NCBI GenBank assembly: GCA_022606425.2
Contig: JAHDVF020001261.1
Location: 186,001-250,000 of the forward strand
Direction: 5' to 3'
Origin: Lepidostoma basale
Lineage: Eukaryota > Arthropoda > Insecta > Trichoptera > Lepidostomatidae
Length of the DNA: 64,000 bases
Shown: piece by piece, positions 1 through 10,659 of the stretch
Layout: every line of letters starts with the position of its first letter
How positions within the stretch are numbered: position 1 is the stretch's first letter
Made by a program: the position numbers and the translations under genes
Notes under the pieces: generated by a model
The model's input: the letters and a program-made list of their open reading frames with translations, nothing else
Databases searched by the model: none
What the model was told of the DNA's origin: nothing

Positions 1-576
1 TATTACTGGGAAACATGCACGAATTTTGTAGACGAGTTTTTTTTTATCCTCGTGAATTGTTTAAAGCGAGAAATGTAGGCTTAAAAGGAGATATTAAAAT
101 CCATTAATCAAAGCAGGCATCCGCGCTGGTACCCTGAAAGCTATTTCTTGGCAGCTCAACTATAAAAACTTTTCGCAGAAATGGATTGGGAGGAGGGGAT
201 CGAGATCGCGGAAGAAAAACAATGAAGACAAAGGCCTCTTTTTATTTGTATTAATGACCAAAGTAATTCAGCTTAAGCACTCCTCGAAGAATGCTGCCAT
301 TATAGTATTCATCTCGGCTTATTACCATTGTTGGTTACATGCGATGGGTATATTTTTCATATAAAACTGTTTTTTTATTATTATTATGTTTCCAAACTTT
401 TTCGTTTTATGACAATGCACATGCAAAATATTTGATTGAGTTAACATATTATTCTCAAAATTCAAAATGTATACAAATAAATCTCTCTATAATTTGAAGA
501 AAATAATTATCATTTTTATGTAGCGCACAACGTGTATGCATAAATCACTACAACACACAAATAAAATTAATTTAAA
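1..576. other. AT-rich sequence, nothing recognised
   Basis: No open frame with recognisable protein similarity, tRNA head, terminal repeat or simple repeat was seen. A hammerhead-like motif begins just to the right. Confidence 0.4.
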
Positions 577-583
577 TTACAAA

Positions 584-614
584 CATGTTTCGGGACACAG
601 ATGCCCTTCATCAT
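584..614 (-). ncRNA. Hammerhead-ribozyme-like motif of a Penelope-like element
   Basis: On the minus strand an ATGATGA core (CUGANGA with the first base changed) is followed by a GGG...CCC stem-loop, then GAAAC and the palindrome CATG. A near-identical stem II/GAAAC/CATG block lies at 41672-41700, next to a PLE nuclease relic. PLEs are known to carry hammerhead motifs. Activity is unknown because the first core base is wrong. Confidence 0.5.
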
Positions 615-639
615 TATAATTGATCATACTTCATATATA

Positions 640-1150
640 CAGATATTCAAAAAAAAATTATCATGGAATGAGATCAGTTTAAACAAATATATTATATAAA
701 CATGAATCCACTACACAAAGTAAAGGTGAATATAGAAGAAATGAAGTTAAGTTTATTATTTTTTTAGAGCCTTTTTTAATATCTAAAATTTCAAGTTTTT
801 TTTAAAGTTCTCGTGTTAATTTTTAACGCCGTTATATGTTACGTAAAAGATTTTGAAAACTACGACATATTAATGTCGTGTTGATGTTTGCCTTCCTAGG
901 TCGGATAACTCCATCAGGGAAAATGAATAATTGTTTTAGTGGTATAATGTTGTATTTTAAGATTGAATTAGTTGAAATTTTTTATGTGAGTATTTACTCG
1001 TAATATTTTTGTTCTCACATAAAACAAAGTATTTTACACAACTTTTTTCTCTATCAAAATTTTGTTTACTCACATTAGATTTTTTTATTGTTTTCGTATT
1101 CAAAATACAAATATTTGATTATTGAAATATTGTAATTAAAAATATATTTT
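640..1150. other. AT-rich sequence, nothing recognised
   Basis: Low-complexity AT-rich DNA between a PLE motif and a LINE-B fragment. No coding or structural signal was found. Confidence 0.4.
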
Positions 1151-1251
1151 TCAATAAATAATCAACTTCATCAATCATCCAGTGTTAGATAAAGGCCTCC
1201 CTTACCGACTTCCACAACTCTCTATCCCTCGACACTCTCTGCAATTAACCT

Positions 1252-3137
1252 TGTGGTGATATCGATTTACACACGTGAAGAATTAATTAATCCTGGTCAC
1301 GGCACCAAATGTGGTGATTTGATCTTGTCCCGTTCGGAACACCTAGCGTAGAAGGATTCCTCTCCTTCTCCAGTCCTCTCCTGGTCACGGGACCAAATGT
1401 GGTGGATTGCCCTGTCCACGAGGAACCTAAGCAGAATCCCTCCTAACCTTCCTCCCCGAATGGTGGAGCTTCCTCCAGTCATTCCCCCTTCATCCACCTG
1501 TACGGAGCTTACAGGTGTTTTACCTTACGCGAGTTGGCCTTCGTGATCGTCTAGAAATAATACCGTATGACCCTTCGTTATGACCGATGTAATCCAAGCC
1601 CTTTTATTTGGCGAATACTGATAATTTCATTCTAAAGCTAATCGTTCCTAACCCTTCCGAATATTCTAAGCAATTCTGACAAACCCACGTGTAATCAAAC
1701 TATATGTCACTCAATATTTCCTAGGAACATCTAAACCAAACAACCTAAAATATCTCTAAGTTTACAAAATATAAATTCAAAATATTATCTCTAGAAAATG
1801 TGGCAGCCCTGGAAGAAACATTCACAAACAATATACAACAAATACAATGTACAGTAATTTAAATCAGAGCGTAATGTAATAATGATGCAATAAAGAACAG
1901 TTTCCTGAAAGGTACAAATTATATAGCAATTCAATGTCAAAATATAATATATTAGGTATATAAGGATTTGTGGGAACTGGGACATGATAATGTTAGTACC
2001 GCGGGGAACCAGTCTTTTCGTCAGACTGATGATTTTTCTCCACTGCTCCACAGCAGGATCGTCTGGTAACCAGACGACCTACTTCCCAACCCTTAATCAG
2101 TGGACCTGGGGATTCAAACCCATGAACCTGGCCATCACCCTATTAGGGGTTTTCGAAGTTCGGTCCACTCACCTTCGAGACAACCTCCACCAATAGACAG
2201 ATAGCAGGGTCTTTCACCATACTACCCCATATTTCGTCTTTCGATGGGGTCCCGAAGTGCGCGATCCCAACCTCTCCTAGCTGTCTTCATTCATCAGCAG
2301 TCGGTCCACTCACCCTCGAGACAACCTCCACCAATAGACAGATAGCAGGGTCTTTCACCATACTACCCCATATTTCGTCTTTCGATGGGGTCCCGAAGCG
2401 CGCGATCCCAACCTCTCCTAGCTGTCTTCATTCATCAGCAGTCGGTCCACTCATATTTATGTAGCATAATTTGCATGGGTCGAAGTTTATATGTTTATTT
2501 ATATAGAAGATGGCAAATTTTGTTAGAACGCTACATGTCCATAACTAAGATTTCAGTATTCGATGAGTTAGTGAATACCTGTTCGGGCGCGATGCGTTGG
2601 CCCGAGTGTTAGTGAACTATATTACATGCAGTATAGGAAAGGTATCAATATATCATATATATATATATATATATATATTTAGGTACATGTATGTAATATT
2701 TTAACGTAAGCATAGTATAATCATGGAGTAAGCCGAACGCATACGTTCCAATTTCCTGAAATATAAATTCTTAATTCTAGACTTAGCTTTCCGTCGTAAA
2801 ACAGCTCAGGAAAACTGATTCTACTCTAGAATTTTTAAATCTGCAAATGCCGCGCCCCTCGTACCACTATACTTGTATACAAAATAAAATGATAATCAAA
2901 ACAACAAACACCCACTGAATTTAATACCAAAAGCGACCGCTTCCCGTCAGGTCAAAAGTCAACTGCCACGAGCTACCTCTCTCCCTGGCCCACTACCCTT
3001 CCCCGCTCCCCGCGCCCCCCTCTGCTTCCCGCACCCTCGTACCACTTGGTTAGGTGTTATATTTTCTAGTCATTTGAATTTATTTTCGTACATCTGAATT
3101 CACGTATCTCTCTCTACGATGGTTCAATACCATCACA
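1252..3137 (+). mobile_element. Solo-LTR-like element, copy 1 (about 1.9 kb)
   Basis: Starts TGTGGTGATAT and ends ATACCATCACA, the TG...CA termini of LTRs, and is flanked by the 4-bp direct repeat ACCT (1248-1251 and 3138-3141), as expected for Ty3/gypsy-type integration. It shares most of its length with the element at 32847-34480. It contains no gag/pol frame, primer-binding site or polypurine tract, so it looks like a single LTR left after recombination. A TATA-like box near 1955 and AATAAA near 2884 would suit plus-strand transcription, but orientation is a guess. The length is large for an LTR. A non-autonomous element with short imperfect terminal inverted repeats is the alternative. 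Confidence 0.65.
2161..2453. repeat. 141-bp tandem duplication inside solo LTR 1
   Basis: Two units (2161-2301 and 2302-2442) repeat with a period of exactly 141 bp and very few differences. The third unit stops after about 11 bp. The other LTR copy has only one, more diverged, equivalent. Confidence 0.85.
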
Positions 3138-3399
3138 ACCTTATGCCACTCGTATAATGTCATCAAACTGTATTGCTTGTGGTCTGCCCAGATTTCTATG
3201 GTCGTTTCTTGATCGCCACAACAGGGTGCGTCTGGTCCACCGATCATCCATTGTCCTCGCTATATTTACAGCCTAATTTCACTTCAACGCAGCTATTTTC
3301 CACGCTACATCGGCGACTTTGGTTCTTCCTCTGTTCGTGTTGTGTCTCGCAGACTGATTTTCAACACCCTTCTCTCCACTGGCCGCTGGATCACTTGTA

Positions 3400-4530
3400 T
3401 AAATGCAATTAATTATAATAATTACAGTAAATAACTATAATTTATTACAATAATATTCATACTAATGCTTGTATTTTTTGTATGTACTTAATTTAATGTC
3501 ATTTTTCTAAGCAAATTAAAAAAATATATATTATTAAGAACACTCCTTTAATTTATTTATTTTAAGTTTATTTATCACTTTATTCTGTCTTTCAACATTA
3601 TTTACTGGCTTAGTTCCAAGCGAAGCGTCATCAGTATATCAAAATAAATAATTTATTTGGCTTTTGTAAGTACCGAATAACGCAAATAAAAATAAGAACT
3701 CAAAATATTTTCTTATTTTCCCCGTTAGGAACAAAGAAAAAGAAGTCTTGTATGGAAGTAAGTACTTAAATGATTGAATAAAAATCTTTTCCTAGAAGAG
3801 TATCTTTAATACAGTTAGGACACATGGGACGTAGTTGGTAACTCATTTGTATTTTCAGCCTCACACACAACTTCTGTAACCTCTACGTGTTTCCACATTA
3901 GGCTCTTCGGGGAGCACAGTCTTGTGAGAAGTAAATAATAAATTCAATGCACAGATACAGATGGATAAAAAATAAAAGGGCTACTCGAGCGAGAACGTTT
4001 CATCTCATGCAAAAAATGATTCGAAAATATTTCCGTTGAAAAAAAATAAAGCGCGAAGCAACGTCCTTAAAAATAATAAACCCAAAACATACACGCTTTT
4101 GGAATCAATTGTGTATTTTTTTATATATTATTATGTGTTTACTTTATTTTATAACCACACACTAAACGAGTCTCTATTTAATATCTAATATTTTTTGTAA
4201 TGTTTCTATAAGCATATGCTTTTGCTATTCTGTTACCTTTGACCTAAACTAGAATTCATCATTTGGGTTAAGGCACAATTCTTGTGGGTGAAAGCAATTA
4301 AACCCTTGTTACTTTTCTGATAACATTGAATAGAATAATCTTATTATATCGCTAACCCAAAAATCGGTTAAAACTTTTTCTTAACTAATTATTTCATGTT
4401 CTGTATAAAAATTATTCGTGTTCTTGCCCAATGTTTGCTCCCTTCAATGTTAAATGTATTTTTCTGAAGTAAACTATATTACGTACATATTTTTGATTAA
4501 CTATTTCACTTTCACTTGAAGCTCAAACTA
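3400..4530. other. AT-rich stretch with one CTGATGA-containing PLE-like motif
   Basis: No gene. Around 3598-3645 the minus strand has an exact CTGATGA followed by a short hairpin and GGAAC, resembling the hammerhead-like motifs seen elsewhere in the window but lacking the GAAA. The rest is AT-rich and unrecognised. Confidence 0.35.
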
Positions 4531-4534
4531 ACTA

Positions 4535-5190
4535 ATTATCACGCCGTCTCCCCATCAGGTGTAGGCACAAAGTATGGACCACCACAAAGTTTTTTCCTGA
4601 CATACTTCGCTTCATCAACATTCATACATCGTGTCATGCACGCACGTCCATTTCTCCGACTCCTCACGTGGCCAACATTCAATATTTGATTTATTTGATC
4701 CCTCCACGTTTTTCTCGGTCTTCCTCTATTTCTAGTTCCGTTTACATCGTTATCATATACTTTTTGTTACCATTCTTTATTCTTTTATTATTGTAATTAT
4801 TATGTTGAATCGCTCTTTATATCATGACAGCAAGAGCCAATTCCATGTATAGGGTATAATAGCTATCATATTGATTCTCAGGACATGTGATAGGTAGCTA
4901 ATCTATCGCCATTTTATTGTCACGTAAATTCTACATCACACTGCCCTTGCCGGGAATCGAACCCGGAACCTTCGGAGTGACAGTCAATGCACTTACCACT
5001 CGGCCACGAAGGTCGTCTATTTCCATGTGTCTAAACCTTCTTAATGACCATTAATTATTTTGTTCATTGTTCTATTATTCATACTGCATTCACTTCATAT
5101 ATTTTCATTCGACAATCTACACACTATACATAATTGTAACAATTTGAAATTATCACTAACTTATTTATTAGGGTTTACGGTTTCTTATTT
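4535..5190 (-). mobile_element. LINE-A 3' fragment interrupted by a SINE
   Basis: Minus-strand copy of the LINE-A 3' end: the degenerate RT C-terminus with the C-M-T-R-C-M-N-V region and the CGGCGTGAT 3' terminus at 4542-4550, next to TTAGTTTG. The reading resumes after a SINE at 4788-5017 with the LINE-A segment upstream of GHMERM, which reaches about 5190. Confidence 0.65.
4788..5017 (-). mobile_element. tRNA-derived SINE, (AAT)n-tailed subtype
   Basis: The minus strand begins with a tRNA-like head: TGGCCGAGTGGTAAG as box A and GGTTCGATTCC as box B. A body containing GTGACAATAAAATGGCGAT follows, then GAGCGATTCAACA and an AAT-rich tail. It is not a functional tRNA gene, because the cloverleaf does not close after box B. 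It is inserted in LINE-A. Confidence 0.75.
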
Positions 5191-5354
5191 TTTAATATGT
5201 ATTCCAAAATAGTCACTGAAACGTCGGTAAAAAGTAAGAAAAGCTTTTATTTGTATTAGACAAAAATCACTTATTTATTTGATATGAAAAAACACTTAAA
5301 CGATATTTTAATTGGAACCTCGTGTATTACAATTATACATTACATTATAAATAT

Positions 5355-5460
5355 AACGACGTTTCCCCTGAGAGGTAGGCTGAGAAAATTAACCGCCACA
5401 CTGTTCTACCCTGACACAACTCACACAACGCGCGCAATAAAAGTGTATTAATATATATAT
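5355..5460 (-). mobile_element. LINE-A terminal fragment
   Basis: Short decayed match to the last 100 bp of LINE-A (GAGAGGTAGGC, CCGCCACACTGTT...CCTGACA on the plus strand). Confidence 0.4.
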
Positions 5461-5754
5461 TTTAAACATAACCAATTAACTTCATAAAATATTGCTTTGT
5501 TTTGTAAATATACGGTTGTCAATTAAATAAAATTGAATGCAAATGAAATATTATCATTAAGTTAGAAAATAATATAAAACTTTCATATTAGGCACATAGT
5601 TTGTGTATGGCATGTTGACATGAATGAAATTATTAATATAAAACTATTTTTAATATTTTATTTATTTGAAATTTTAGAACAACTCAAATCAAATCAATTC
5701 AGTTTATTTTTTCTCAAAAGATATCAATTACTAACATATTGAAATTATTTATAG

Positions 5755-5965
5755 TTTCTTGAACAATTGTGTAAAACTCCATATCAAGTAAATAATACGA
5801 ATGATTACATATGTTTCCTAGAAGTTTTATTATAGTTAATGTAAATGGAATGTTTCACCTTTCTTAGATAATATTGGTATATTTTCAATCTCAGATTTGA
5901 TAATGCCTTAGAAAGGCAAAACATGTCATTCCATAAACTATAATGAAATTTCAAGAAAACACGCG
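5755..5965. repeat. PLE inverted repeat with paired hammerhead-like motifs
   Basis: A right arm (plus, 5897-5960) has TTGATAA, a perfect GCCTT/AAGGC stem, AAAAC, CATG and TC. A left arm (minus, about 5872-5808) carries the related stem, GAAAC, then the same downstream block. The two are head to head, so the region can fold on itself. Flanking sequence (5755-5800) matches the PLE block at 20880-20930. Confidence 0.6.
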
Positions 5966-5984
5966 TTTTCATATACCAGGATTG

Positions 5985-6110
5985 CATGAGAGATGATTCG
6001 ACTTTAGGAAGACATGATACTCTCTTAAGACAATATTATTTGTCTTCTAAACGTAATTTCACAAATATGAAAGACTTCGATATCCGAGGAGATCATGATC
6101 CATGATCTGA
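5985..6110. repeat. Unclassified repeat shared with 9410-9500 and 62560-62615
   Basis: GCATGAGAGATG, TTAGGAAGACA and GATATCCGAGGAGATC-type blocks recur at the other two places. The origin is not recognised. Confidence 0.4.
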
Positions 6111-6179
6111 TGAATATATGAGAAACTGCTTTCTATCATGTATTATGTTATGGCATAATATTTAATTAGTTTCAAGCTA

Positions 6180-6600
6180 TTGTACTTAAAGCTTTTTCAA
6201 ATCACCGGTAACGAAGTTTTTCAATCTCTGTACAAATATTTGCGAACCCTGGCATCGTTCGAGTTGAACTAAAAGTCAGCAACGCGAAGAAGGGCGCAAG
6301 GTTTGCGAATTTAGCTATAACAGCCATAAACGTTGGTTTAGCGCCGCACCAATACAAGCGCGGCTAATGAGCTAATTGAGACATCACGTACTTTCAGTAA
6401 ATTATCTTTTGCTCTTTCTCCGGCGATGTCGGCACTTTCGTCGGATCATGTTTGTACTGAAATTACGATAAAGTGGCTAAGTAAGTTCATTATGAAACAC
6501 AATACTGCCAACTAAAACATATTTTTAAAAAAAGCAATTCCCGCGGCATATAAAACTGTTTTCCGCTTACGTTTTCTTAATGAAACAATCAAATGTTTAT
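6180..6600. other. Unique, less AT-rich island
   Basis: No repeat family matched within the window. Base composition is more balanced than in the flanks, and 6364-6380 holds two TAAT-type homeodomain-like sites (CTAATGAGCTAATTGAG). Could be a conserved non-coding element; this is speculative. Confidence 0.3.
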
Positions 6601-6674
6601 CCTGAAAAGTAATTTTTAATAAAAAAAATATGAATATCAAATGTACATATTTAAATATTTTATTTTAATAACTA

Positions 6675-7130
6675 ACTGCCTAACCTTAACGCCATTCACC
6701 CCGGGGGAGTAGGCAGAGAAATACTGCTCTGTCCTATCATATTATACCTCACGGGTTTCCTCTACACAACATCATTTCGTAACATCCCCGCGCGCCGATT
6801 TTTCGGACTTCGAATGTGGCCGTCTTTTACTCGTATTATTTGATTAATTTGTTCATGCCATGGTTATCAGTCCTCTCTCGTCTATTCGTTGCATATGTCT
6901 AAAATATCTCAGGTATCCTTTTTTATTTTTCTTATGAAGCAATCATCTGCCTTACATTTCATCTTTTTTTTCATTTCGTTGTTCGTTATTCTATCATAAA
7001 TCGTTTTCACACACAGTATTTTATTTATTCTTCTTTCATCCTTGTTTTGCCAGCTCCAAGATTTATGTCCATACATATATAAGGATTGGCTCTAGAACTC
7101 TATTGTGTACTTTGAGGTCATGATTCGCCC
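6675..7130 (-). mobile_element. LINE-A 3' fragment
   Basis: Minus-strand LINE-A copy, heavily decayed. The terminal block with GGGGGAGTAGGCAGAG is followed by segments matching the RT C-terminus up to the region above GSEAWNW. No intact frame. Confidence 0.55.
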
Positions 7131-7194
7131 CGCGTGATTTTACGCATTAAATATTTTAGGGGCGACAAACGGCCAGTGTCTGGCCACAAATGAT

Positions 7195-7425
7195 CATGAA
7201 TTGCTATATACTATTATTTTCATCATCATCAAAATCATCAGCCTGTATCTATCCACTTGTGGACGTAGGTTTCCTCCATCTGCTTCCATGCCTGTCGATC
7301 TTTGGCAACACGCATCCACGTCAAACGAAGTTGAAGACGTCCTGGGTCCACCCAAAGTCACAGTTCTAGCGACTTCTAGTTTGAGCTGCGAGCGACATGA
7401 CCTGCTCAGCGCCATAGCGCTGCCA
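7195..7425 (-). mobile_element. LINE 3' end with (GAT)n tail
   Basis: Minus strand. A C-terminal frame containing VTLGGPRTSSTSFDVDAC and MEADGGNLRPQVDRYRL runs into ATGATGATG repeats. The same peptide type and tail occur on the plus strand at 25870-26035. Assigned to the RTE-like LINEs with trinucleotide tails by resemblance. Confidence 0.6.
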
Positions 7426-7670
7426 TTCTACCGATGATATCCCACATTAATTACTGTAAATAATCCATGACTATTTCTATACAATTAGTTACATACAAAC
7501 TATTTTCCTTATATGTTATCACATCATTTTATCGTATCCGCAATAAACATATCAAACTGTTTGTAAAATTTCAATGTTGCATAATTCACTATTATCTTCT
7601 GATTATTATTACACTTCTTGGTTGTTGATGGTTGAGGTGTTAGTTTTGTAAAACTCCATTATTAATTTAA

Positions 7671-7783
7671 AATAGTAAACACGATTGTTTAGTGGTTTGA
7701 CTTGGATTTAATTTATGTTTGAGTTTTAGAGTTTGAGAATGCCCTCGCAAGGCTAAAACCACTAAACAGTCGTGTTTACTATT
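7671..7783. repeat. 28-bp inverted repeat with PLE-type motif in the loop
   Basis: Arms 7671-7698 and 7756-7783 are nearly perfect complements. The loop has the TTGAGAATGCCCTC...GGC block of the PLE motifs, and the right arm contains CAGTC followed by GTGTTTACT, as at a hammerhead cleavage site. Probably a decayed PLE end. Confidence 0.5.
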
Positions 7784-7914
7784 ATAAATTATAACACTTC
7801 TTAGAGCATAATTCATTATACTACATACGAGTACATATGTATCATCTTATATATCGAAAAGTCAAAGTTGATGGTTTTTGAAAGAGAATATGAAATAACA
7901 ATAAGAATCCTAAG

Positions 7915-8535
7915 TGTGGGTGATGAGAACTAAGTGATTGAATTAATGTACATGTTAAGACAGCATGTTCACAGCGGATAGTTGACGAATAGTGAAGTCG
8001 TGAGAATAATTAGTGCTAGTAGAGAGTAAATGAGCAAATGAAAGTGAAAATGGTTGTTCAAAATGGAATTCTGATCCCAACCCTTATGTAAGGAAGCTAA
8101 TTATGGAACTCGTAGAAGAAGGATAGAGTTGAACAAATTCGAAAGAGAGGAGGTCCCTAAGACGCGTGTATGTAAAACGATGTACGTCAGATTTTCAAAA
8201 TCTGATGATATAAGGAAGGAATTAAGAGCAAAAGAAAGTATTATGAATAAAATTATGAAAGGATTACTCCGTTGATTCGGATCATGGTGCAGAAAGAATG
8301 GTTAGAAAAGTATAAATTAACAATGTGAATGGAATACGGAGTCAAGAAACACCGAGGAAAACATAGCATGACCAAATTACTCAAATTATAAAGGTCGGAC
8401 ATTTTAGATGTCGAAGTATCGACGTGCGTGTATGACTCGCTGTATGAATGTGGAGGAATCGAGAAGGGCGTGTTAGGAAAAGGTAATGTGGTGGTCCATT
8501 CACTCTGTCTACCCTTGCGGGGAAACGGCATGATA
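7915..8535 (+). mobile_element. LINE-A 3' fragment
   Basis: Plus-strand copy of the LINE-A C-terminus with many frameshifts. It ends with the conserved CTCTGTCTACCC...GAAACGGCATGATAG block (GETA-stop in intact copies). Confidence 0.6.
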
Positions 8536-8539
8536 GTTT

Positions 8540-9140
8540 GTAGTTGTTTTCTTTTAACAAAACTGAAATATTTTGTAAAATTAATACGTTTCCAGCTTTG
8601 ACTTGAATGATTGCACTTGTAAATTCAAACACCTAGTCCTTTGAGGGCGCTGGCGCTTAAAAACTCCCAACTTGTAGTAATTTGAATTTGGAATACCAAC
8701 ATTGTTAACTTATCAAAATTGTCGAGAAAGCCAACTAATTTCAGTTGGCTCCGGGTTTTTCAATTTCCGTACAGATTCGCCCGAAGTGAGAAATTCTAGA
8801 GTTCGGTTGGTTTACGGTTTTTCTGTGTAACAACCTACCGGGCTAAAGAGTAATGGTTAACGTATTTATCCGCCGGGTCGGGTTATTATTCTGTTAGGTA
8901 ACCAAACAACTCATTAACTGCAACAGTCACGGAATATAAACGATTTGAGCGATAAACGATGTATAGAAACTTGTTAGTTCACGTTCGCAAAGTACAGTTT
9001 TCCACAAATAAACATCCCTGCTTCGTTTAAAAAAACGCCGCTAATGGAAAACAGCGGAGTTACTCAAGTGCATGCAGTTACATACAACACGTTTTGTAAA
9101 TTCGTGATTAATATTACAAAAAATACAAAATAATCGTTTT
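8540..9140. other. Unique island, nothing recognised
   Basis: More balanced base composition than the surroundings, no repeat-family match and no long frame. Possibly old unique host sequence. Confidence 0.3.
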
Positions 9141-9221
9141 TCACAATAAATACTATAATAATAATGAAATTTTAGTCTGTTTTTTAAAAACTACTTCTAC
9201 TTTTATCTTTTTTTCGACAGT

Positions 9222-9289
9222 GACCAGTTTTGCCAGGCTGGCTGGCATCGACAGACTGGTCGTTGCCAGCCAGCTTGGCGAAACCGGTC
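9222..9289. repeat. 26-bp PLE palindrome with two hammerhead-like halves
   Basis: Arms 9222-9247 and 9264-9289 are inverted copies. The right arm reads GCC...GGC stem, GAAAC, palindromic CCGG, TC. The left arm on the minus strand reads the same with AAAAC and CTGGTC. Related to the motif at 39420-39495. Confidence 0.65.
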
Positions 9290-9299
9290 TCTTTCGAAA

Positions 9300-9370
9300 T
9301 GAAGAAAAAAATCAAATCAAATCAGTTTAATTCATCAATAGACATTATAAAATTAAGGTTTAAAGCATCT
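9300..9370. repeat. LINE tail of (GATTT)n type
   Basis: AAATC repeats followed by AGTTTA and an A/T block. The same junction occurs at 5685-5735 and 60885-60935, so it is the 3' end of one repeat family with a pentanucleotide tail. Confidence 0.45.
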
Positions 9371-9371
9371 A

Positions 9372-9780
9372 TTGAGAACAGGTAAAATAATATATTGTAT
9401 ACTACTAAAAACGCATGAGAGATGGTTCGACATTAGGAAGACAAAGTACTCTCCAAAATCAAGAGTCAAGATATCCGAAGAAAACCACGTTCAGCAGATT
9501 AATTTCTCTTTCCATCGGTGTCACCAGAGGCAGGTTGGTTCTGGCAGCCGGTAGGTAAAACAATCTATACTGTCACTGTCGGAGATATCTATCAGGGACA
9601 AAAGACCAAATATCCTCCAACACGGCCGAGTTCTCGAAACATCCCCTGAGTAATCTAAAGAAATGTGTTATGAGATGCCCATTTCTTCGAAGCTGCCCAG
9701 AGTTCGTCCCATGCATTCCCAAAAAAATGGACGTGGTAGTTAAACATATCTTTTTATTCATTATTTTTTTAATGAACCAC
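9372..9780. other. Mixed repeat remnants, unclassified
   Basis: 9410-9500 matches 5985-6110. 9510-9770 has balanced composition and a short minus-strand frame without recognised similarity. No function assigned. Confidence 0.3.
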
Positions 9781-10195
9781 CATGAAGAGCTTTTATTTAA
9801 ATCATTAGATTAAACTTAATACTTTCTCCGTAACAAACCACAAACCCACAACCCCACTTATAAATACGCATTGTTTGTGGCAATCAATAGCAAGAAAATG
9901 ATTGTGTTCTATTTTTCGGTGATCTGCATACCTCTGTATATTTTATTATTACTCAATGATATTGACAGAATCTTCAAACAAAACATTATTATTTAACCTG
10001 TTTCTACAAATTATATTCTACTCCATCCTGTGATATATTGGGTTTCCTCGATATTGGACAACACTTCTGCAAAAGTCTTTCTGTTTTCTACCTCCTGGGA
10101 TAACTGTTTTTAAACGTAATATAGATACTCGTATTTAATAACGTAATTATTTTGTTTAGTTTGGAACACTGTTGCATAATCACAAATTATTTATT
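9780..10195. other. AT-rich sequence, nothing recognised
   Basis: No coding or repeat signal found. Confidence 0.4.
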
Positions 10196-10198
10196 GCA

Positions 10199-10375
10199 TT
10201 TCTATAAAATAGTCGACAGAGCTGTTTTGCCAACCTATGTTGGCATTAAGGCATGAGTTTGTTAGAAAAGAAAACATTTAAAAATGTTTTTAACACTCTC
10301 ATATTAGTGGTTTGTAACACTTGATGATGCCAACATGGGTTGTCAAAACAGCTGTGATGACTTTTTATAGAAATA
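10199..10375. repeat. 60-bp inverted repeat of PLE hammerhead-like ends
   Basis: Both arms carry the P2-type PLE block: a TGCCAAC...GTTGGC-type stem, AAAAC and CAGCTG. The left arm lies on the minus strand and the right on the plus strand, converging on about 45 bp. The outer ends TTTCTATAAAA / TTTTTATAGAAA also match. Confidence 0.6.
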
Positions 10376-10659
10376 ATAATAAAAATGTGATATTACAAAG
10401 GTATTCTTAATTAAACAGTTAATAATCATGTATATTGTTTCATAAACAATGACGTTAAATTCTATTTATAATAATGATGAAGAAAAACTTGCTTAAGTTT
10501 TGTTATAGCTTTCGTGATAAGTGGCGTACGTCGCCTTGTTAGTGCATTTTTCGATATTTTCAACGATAATTCCGTATCCAAGTGGAACATGCCGCCATCA
10601 TAATATCAAACTTCTAGAAAACTGTCGTAGTCATCAATGTAAATAGGAATTGGCTTATA

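Larger units (their letters stand above)
1155..3395 (-). mobile_element. LINE-B (RTE-like) C-terminal relic split by a solo LTR
   Basis: Minus strand. 3395-3142 reads as a frameshifted RT C-terminus of the family found at 21840-22220 and 52744-53241, with pieces such as MERRVLKISLRD. 1247-1155 continues it with a W-x-x-V-x-x-R-x-x-W-x-S-x-R-E-A-F pattern typical of the last residues of these proteins. The two parts are separated exactly by the 1886-bp element at 1252-3137, so this LINE was there first. 5'-truncated and non-functional. Confidence 0.6.

Noticed and set aside
1252..3137. Large MITE with a 6-bp duplication
   Set aside because: A 6-bp duplication fits copy 1 but needs two mismatches in copy 2. 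The 4-bp duplication with TG...CA ends fits both perfectly. Kept only as an alternative.
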